From positions 1 through 8,950 of the forward strand of contig DAIDIC010000097.1 of assembly GCA_027459525.1 (NCBI GenBank): a stretch of DNA of 8,950 bases, given 5' to 3'. Every line of letters starts with the position of its first letter. Position 1 is the stretch's first letter. The notes below the pieces were generated by a model. The model did not search any database. It was not told the origin of the DNA and saw only the letters and a program-made list of their open reading frames with translations. Below are positions 5,762 through 8,950 of this stretch, in pieces. This DNA is from JAJYBV01 sp021812265 (lineage in GTDB: Bacteria; Chloroflexota; Ktedonobacteria; Ktedonobacterales; JACDGC01). The position numbers were made by a program, and so were the translations under genes.

Positions 5762-8210
5762 CTTCCCCGCCAAAATCTTCGTCGGTTTCTTCATCTAAGG
5801 TTGTGGCCATCGCGCTGACGGTGTCATTTTCTTGCAAATTAATCAGCCGAACGCCTTGAGTTGCGCGTCCCAAAACGGGTATATTATTTATCGAAAGCCG
5901 AATAACAGCGCCATTTGCCGAAATCAGCACAAGGTCTTTATCTTCTTGTGTCAATACCCGAGCGGCAACAATCAGCCCGGTTTTATCGGTTAAGCGCGCC
6001 GTTAACACACCCGAGCCGCCGCGGCCCTGCAGATTATATTCATCCACATTGGTGCGTTTGCCGTATCCGCGTTCCATCACCACCAGCATTTCTCCGCCTT
6101 CGCGCGCCAACGCCATAGCTACGGCTGTGTCATCATTATCCAATCGAACGCCGCGCACCCCGCCGCTGGTTCGCGACGCTTGACGCAGATCGTCTACCGA
6201 GAAGCGAATTGCCTGCCCATGTGATGAAACAAGGATAACATGATCATGCACATCAGCAAGTTTTGCGCTAATCAATTCATCGCCTTCTTCAAGGTCCATC
6301 GCAATCAAGCCCATGCGCCGCACTACGGCAAATTCATCCAGGGAAGTTTTCTTTACTTCGCCGCGGTGAGTGGCTACTACGAGAAAACGGCTGGATTGAA
6401 ATTTAGGGACTGCGACAAGCGCGGTTACTCTTTCCGAGGTATCAATACCTATCAGGTTGCGGATATGCTCTCCTTTTGCCTGCCTGCCAACTTCGGGGAG
6501 TTCATATGTAGCCAGTTTAAAGACACGCCCTTTATCAGTAAAAAAGAGCAGCGCATCGTGCGCGTGGGTTATCAGCAAATGCAGAATGGTGTCATCCTCA
6601 CGGGTTGTCATGCCGGTTTTGCCGCGGCCGCCGCGGTGCTGCGAACGATACACGCCGGTAGACATGCGTTTGATATAATTTTGTTCGGTCAGCATGACCA
6701 CCATTTCATCATTCGGGATGAGGTCTTCTTCAGTAAATTCTCCGGCTTCATCATCTTGAATTTCAGTTCGGCGGGGATCGCCATATTTTTCGCGCAATTC
6801 TTGTAAATCGGTGACAATAATTTTACGAACTTCGCCGATATCCGCTAAAATTGTTTCCAATTTCCCAATTTCCTGCATCGTTTCGGCGAGTTCATCTAAT
6901 ATTTTCTGCCGTTCCAGCGCTGCCAACCTGCCCAAGCGCATATCTAAAATTGCTTTGGCTTGCTCTTCGGAAAGCGAAAATTTTGAAATCAGCGCTTGAG
7001 ACGCAGCTTCGGTAGATGAGGATGCGCGAATTGTTGCAATTACCTCATCTAAGTGGTCCAGCGCAATATGCAAACCTTCCAGAATATGGGCGCGATCACG
7101 GGCCTTTTTTAATTCAAAGCGTGTTCTGCGGGTTACCACAATTTCGCGGTAGTTAATATATTGATTGAGCGCAGATTTTAATGTAATAATACGTGGCTGG
7201 CCATCAACCAACGCCAACATATTCGCGTTAAAAGCGCTTTGCATAGCAGTATATTTATAGAGTTGATTTAAAACGGAGATATGCCGCGCGTCTTTGCGCA
7301 AATCGATAACGATACGGTTGCCTTGGCGATCAGATTCATCGCGAACATCAGCAATGCCATCGATTTTTTTATCACGCGCCAATTCAGCAATTTTTTTAAC
7401 TAGGTCTGCCTTGTTTACCTGATATGGCAGTTCAGTGACAATCAGGGAAACTTTGCCGCGTTCTGTCTCTTCTGTATGCGCGCGCGCGCGGATGACCACT
7501 TTGCCGCGGCCGGTAAAAAACGCCGATCGGATACCATCGCGTCCGTGTATAACGCCGCCGGTGGGAAAATCGGGGCCTTTCACAAACTGCATTAATTCTT
7601 CTATCGTTGCGTCCGGGTTTGCAACAAGGTAGATAATACCGTCACAAAGCTCACGCAGGTTATGCGGAGGAATATTTGTTGCCATACCTACGGCAATGCC
7701 GGCAGCTCCATTCAGCAGCAGATTTGGCAGACGCGCCGGAAGCACCGTTGGTTCTTCCTCATTGTTATCATAATTGGGCACAAAATCTACAGTGTCTTTT
7801 TCAATATCAACCAGCAGTTCAGCAGAAATTGCTGAAAGTTTTGCTTCGGTATAACGCATCGCAGCCGGGGGGTCGTCATCCACACTGCCAAAGTTACCCT
7901 GCCCCATAACCAAGGGATACCGCATATTCCAAGGCTGCGCTAAACGCACTAAAGCGTCATAAACGGGAATATCGCCATGCGGATGAAAATCTTTCAGCAC
8001 TTCACCAACAATACCGGCGCATTTCCGAAAAGATCTGTTTGATTGCAGCCCCATGCGTTCCATGGCATATAACACGCGCCGATGCACCGGTTTTAATCCG
8101 TCGCGCACATCGGGCAAGGCGCGGCTTACAATCACGCTCATAGAATAATCGAGATACGCGGTCTGCATTTGTTCAACAATGCCGACCGGACGAACGGTTC
8201 CTGAATCCAA
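5733..8210 (-). CDS. gyrA: DNA gyrase subunit A (EC 5.6.2.2)
   Basis: GyrA forms A2B2 gyrase with GyrB and breaks and rejoins DNA while introducing negative supercoils. From the TTG at 8210 the protein has 825 residues. SYLDY-type sequence and MSVIVSRALPDVRDGLKPVHRR lead the winged-helix domain, and the catalytic tyrosine is Tyr120 in AMRYTE. A coiled-coil tower follows, then a beta-pinwheel C-terminal domain. The GyrA box QHRGGRG (524-530) is retained, which separates it from ParC, and an acidic tail follows. The quinolone region reads HPHGDIPVYD: Ile81 and Pro82 stand where E. coli has Ser83 and Ala84, while Asp85 (Asp87) is kept. The upstream in-frame TTG at 8261 would add 17 residues but has no ribosome site. 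The 8210 start follows AAAGGAG, matches typical GyrA N-termini, and numbers the active site within two of E. coli. The gene is the first of a gyrA-rsmI pair. Confidence 0.95.
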   Translation of the reverse strand: MDSGTVRPVGIVEQMQTAYLDYSMSVIVSRALPDVRDGLKPVHRRVLYAMERMGLQSNRSFRKCAGIVGEVLKDFHPHGDIPVYDALVRLAQPWNMRYPLVMGQGNFGSVDDDPPAAMRYTEAKLSAISAELLVDIEKDTVDFVPNYDNNEEEPTVLPARLPNLLLNGAAGIAVGMATNIPPHNLRELCDGIIYLVANPDATIEELMQFVKGPDFPTGGVIHGRDGIRSAFFTGRGKVVIRARAHTEETERGKVSLIVTELPYQVNKADLVKKIAELARDKKIDGIADVRDESDRQGNRIVIDLRKDARHISVLNQLYKYTAMQSAFNANMLALVDGQPRIITLKSALNQYINYREIVVTRRTRFELKKARDRAHILEGLHIALDHLDEVIATIRASSSTEAASQALISKFSLSEEQAKAILDMRLGRLAALERQKILDELAETMQEIGKLETILADIGEVRKIIVTDLQELREKYGDPRRTEIQDDEAGEFTEEDLIPNDEMVVMLTEQNYIKRMSTGVYRSQHRGGRGKTGMTTREDDTILHLLITHAHDALLFFTDKGRVFKLATYELPEVGRQAKGEHIRNLIGIDTSERVTALVAVPKFQSSRFLVVATHRGEVKKTSLDEFAVVRRMGLIAMDLEEGDELISAKLADVHDHVILVSSHGQAIRFSVDDLRQASRTSGGVRGVRLDNDDTAVAMALAREGGEMLVVMERGYGKRTNVDEYNLQGRGGSGVLTARLTDKTGLIVAARVLTQEDKDLVLISANGAVIRLSINNIPVLGRATQGVRLINLQENDTVSAMATTLDEETDEDFGGEDESAENTGK

Positions 8211-8228
8211 GGTAAACAGATCTCCTTT
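8208..8228 (-). promoter_or_regulatory. gyrA ribosome site and preferred TTG start
   Basis: On the minus strand AAAGGAG (8228-8222) is followed after 11 nt by TTG (8210-8208). This is the only strong Shine-Dalgarno near the gyrA 5' end, and translation from here gives MDSGTVRPVGIVEQM, the expected N-terminus. It therefore decides against the longer frame from 8261. Confidence 0.6.
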
Positions 8229-8282
8229 GACAATCTGCGAAGCTGCCCTGCGTTCCGGCAAAACAGCTGCAAGAGCACATTA

Positions 8283-8325
8283 TGTGATATATTTTCGCAT
8301 TTTTATAACACTTCATTATATCACA
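8283..8325. promoter_or_regulatory. Inverted repeat TGTGATATA / TATATCACA at the gyrA promoter
   Basis: TGTGATATA (8283-8291) and TATATCACA (8317-8325) are perfect 9-bp inverted copies 25 bp apart. The right arm, read on the minus strand, contains the gyrA extended -10. The left arm could act as a plus-strand extended -10 (TG-A-TATATT, 8285-8293). It could be a two-site operator or face-to-face promoters; the sequence does not decide between them. Confidence 0.4.
8315..8323 (-). promoter_or_regulatory. Extended -10 promoter of gyrA-rsmI
   Basis: The minus strand carries TG-A-TATAAT, a perfect -10 hexamer with the extended TGn element. No good -35 is seen 16-18 bp upstream, as is usual for extended -10 promoters. 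The start would be near 8308, giving a leader of about 98 nt. The element lies within one arm of the inverted repeat at 8283-8325. Confidence 0.6.
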
Positions 8326-8402
8326 AGCGGGAATATGCGGACTTTTTAGCCAGATCCTGTATAGTATGCGATGAAAGGGATTGAGCCGGATTGAGCCAAA
8401 AA

Positions 8403-8425
8403 CCTATTGATTGACAGAAAATAGG
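8403..8425 (-). terminator. Weak terminator-like hairpin
   Basis: Read on the minus strand, the 6-bp stem CCTATT/AATAGG with an 11-nt loop is followed by TTTTTGG. The stem is short and AT-rich, and no minus-strand gene is known upstream of it within the window, so it may not function. Confidence 0.2.
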
Positions 8426-8635
8426 CTTTGCCGCGCAAGCCGCCACCATTGAGGGTGTGCGGTAAGCGGTATGGCTTTAGCCCTTGCGTATCACACTAAC
8501 ATGGTTCACCGAGCCGATCAAGAAAGCGGCGCATACCATATCCTTATGGCGCTGAATGATTTCCGAGATATTTTTTTCACGGAGCCGCAGCAATATACAG
8601 TCCCATAAAGACGGCAAACAAATCATAAGAAACAG

Positions 8636-8644
8636 TGATATACT
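8636..8644 (+). promoter_or_regulatory. Candidate extended -10 promoter for the partial plus-strand gene
   Basis: TG-A-TATACT matches an extended -10 with 5 of 6 hexamer bases, and shares GTGATATA with the gyrA promoter. Transcription would start near 8651, about 67 nt before the ATG at 8718. No good -35 is visible. The palindrome at 8670-8684 would fall in the leader. Confidence 0.35.
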
Positions 8645-8669
8645 AAGAAGAAGAAAACCTTGTGTTTCT

Positions 8670-8684
8670 TTGATCATAGATCAA
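8670..8684. promoter_or_regulatory. Perfect palindrome, possible operator or hairpin
   Basis: TTGATC and GATCAA are inverted copies around a 3-nt centre. They lie between the candidate extended -10 at 8636-8644 and the partial gene at 8718, where a repressor site could act. Confidence 0.3.
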
Positions 8685-8717
8685 GCGATTTTTAAGGTTG
8701 AGGATTGGTGCCGCATT

Positions 8718-8950
8718 ATGACTGCGCCTTCGGATAATGTTTTCATCAGTTCCAGCGGATTGCCCAATAAAATCACTCAGCCAGAGCCAAGCCCGCTGAC
8801 ACGCGCCGCAACCGCACAAGACAGGGTGGCAAAAACATTAGAGGAACTGCGCCTTCAGATTTCTGCCGTTCAGGCAGAAATAGCCGAACGACAGCCGCAT
8901 GGTTTACGCAGGGATTCACAGCCATTAGCGGTAAGTAAACTGGTTCCGCT
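8718..8950 (+). CDS. N-terminal part of an unidentified protein (cut by window end)
   Basis: The frame runs open for 77 codons from ATG 8718 to the window edge. The first 30 or so residues are polar and Pro/Ser-rich (MTAPSDNVFISSSGLPNK...). Residues 35-58 (VAKTLEELRLQISAVQAEIA and neighbours) have leucine/isoleucine/valine spacing and charge typical of an amphipathic or coiled-coil helix. No signal peptide or known motif is visible, so I assign no function. A GAGG at 8700-8703 lies 14 nt before the ATG, a long spacing; translation could begin elsewhere. Base use resembles the neighbouring genes and an extended -10 lies upstream. The frame could still be chance, as nothing beyond 8950 can be seen. 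Confidence 0.55.
   Translation, partial: MTAPSDNVFISSSGLPNKITQPEPSPLTRAATAQDRVAKTLEELRLQISAVQAEIAERQPHGLRRDSQPLAVSKLVP

Larger units (their letters stand above)
8326..8717. other. Intergenic region between gyrA and the downstream partial gene
   Basis: About 390 nt with no recognised gene. It contains a perfect tandem pair of GGATTGAGCC (8378-8397). On the minus strand CCTATT-N11-AATAGG (8425-8403) is followed by a T5 run, which resembles a weak terminator. A GC-rich hairpin CCGCCACC-ATTGAG-GGTG-T-GCGG lies at 8440-8462 and a palindrome TTGATC-ATA-GATCAA at 8670-8684. No tRNA or rRNA is seen. A minus-strand frame at 8677-8477 would encode 66 residues with a hydrophobic segment but has no ribosome site. 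Confidence 0.45.

Noticed and set aside
5264..5818. 184-codon frame opposite rsmI and the end of gyrA
   Set aside because: It is antisense to two well-identified genes, has no ribosome site and no recognisable protein character.
6240..6806. 188-codon frame opposite gyrA
   Set aside because: It is a shadow of the gyrA coding strand; the gyrA motifs are unambiguous here.
8283..8325. CRP-type operator (TGTGA-N6-TCACA)
   Set aside because: The half-sites TGTGA and TCACA are present but far too widely spaced for one CRP/FNR dimer.
8477..8677. 66-codon minus-strand frame with a hydrophobic segment
   Set aside because: There is no Shine-Dalgarno before the ATG at 8677 and no recognisable family. 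The candidate plus-strand promoter for the 8718 gene lies within it.

Overview
The window is ordinary bacterial chromosome of moderate GC, carrying mostly housekeeping genes. I favour a Chloroflexota member, perhaps Ktedonobacteria-like. The reasons are a type-2 KMSKS tyrosyl-tRNA synthetase, a LipM-type octanoyltransferase, a secreted family-3 glycosidase with a 'KHFPGLGD...DPH' signature, the GyrA N-terminus, and a GC-rich structured intergenic repeat. This placement rests on remembered family resemblance, not on a search, and is tentative.

Layout. Positions 1-204 hold about 2.3 copies of an 88-89 bp tandem repeat built from nested inverted repeats; the window begins inside it. After a non-coding stretch come tyrS (445-1671) and a lipM-like octanoyltransferase (1672-2478), with no base between them. 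An unrecognised 236-residue protein is convergent with them (3198-2488, minus). It has a good promoter and a leader of about 90 nt whose segments can pair in two mutually exclusive ways, one of which covers its Shine-Dalgarno sequence. A 560-nt region then leads to a predicted lipoprotein of glycoside hydrolase family 3 (3765-5042, plus). Tail-to-tail with it, 2 bp away, is the minus-strand pair gyrA (8210-5733) and rsmI (5761-5045), which overlap by 29 nt. The gyrA promoter appears to be an extended -10 element at 8315-8323. About 390 nt without a recognisable gene follow, then the start of an unidentified plus-strand gene (8718 to the window end).

How the genes work together. tyrS (tRNA charging), lipM (octanoyl transfer at the start of lipoate synthesis), gyrA (DNA supercoiling) and rsmI (2'-O-methylation of C1402 of 16S rRNA) are core functions paired by co-transcription rather than by pathway. 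The GH3 lipoprotein probably trims cell-wall or other N-acetylglucosamine-containing glycans outside the membrane.

I see no phage, insertion sequence, CRISPR array, toxin-antitoxin or defence genes. The items most worth a second look are the switch-like leader of the unknown gene, the structured tandem repeat, Ile at the quinolone-determining position of GyrA, and a TGTGATAT motif that recurs at promoter-like positions.
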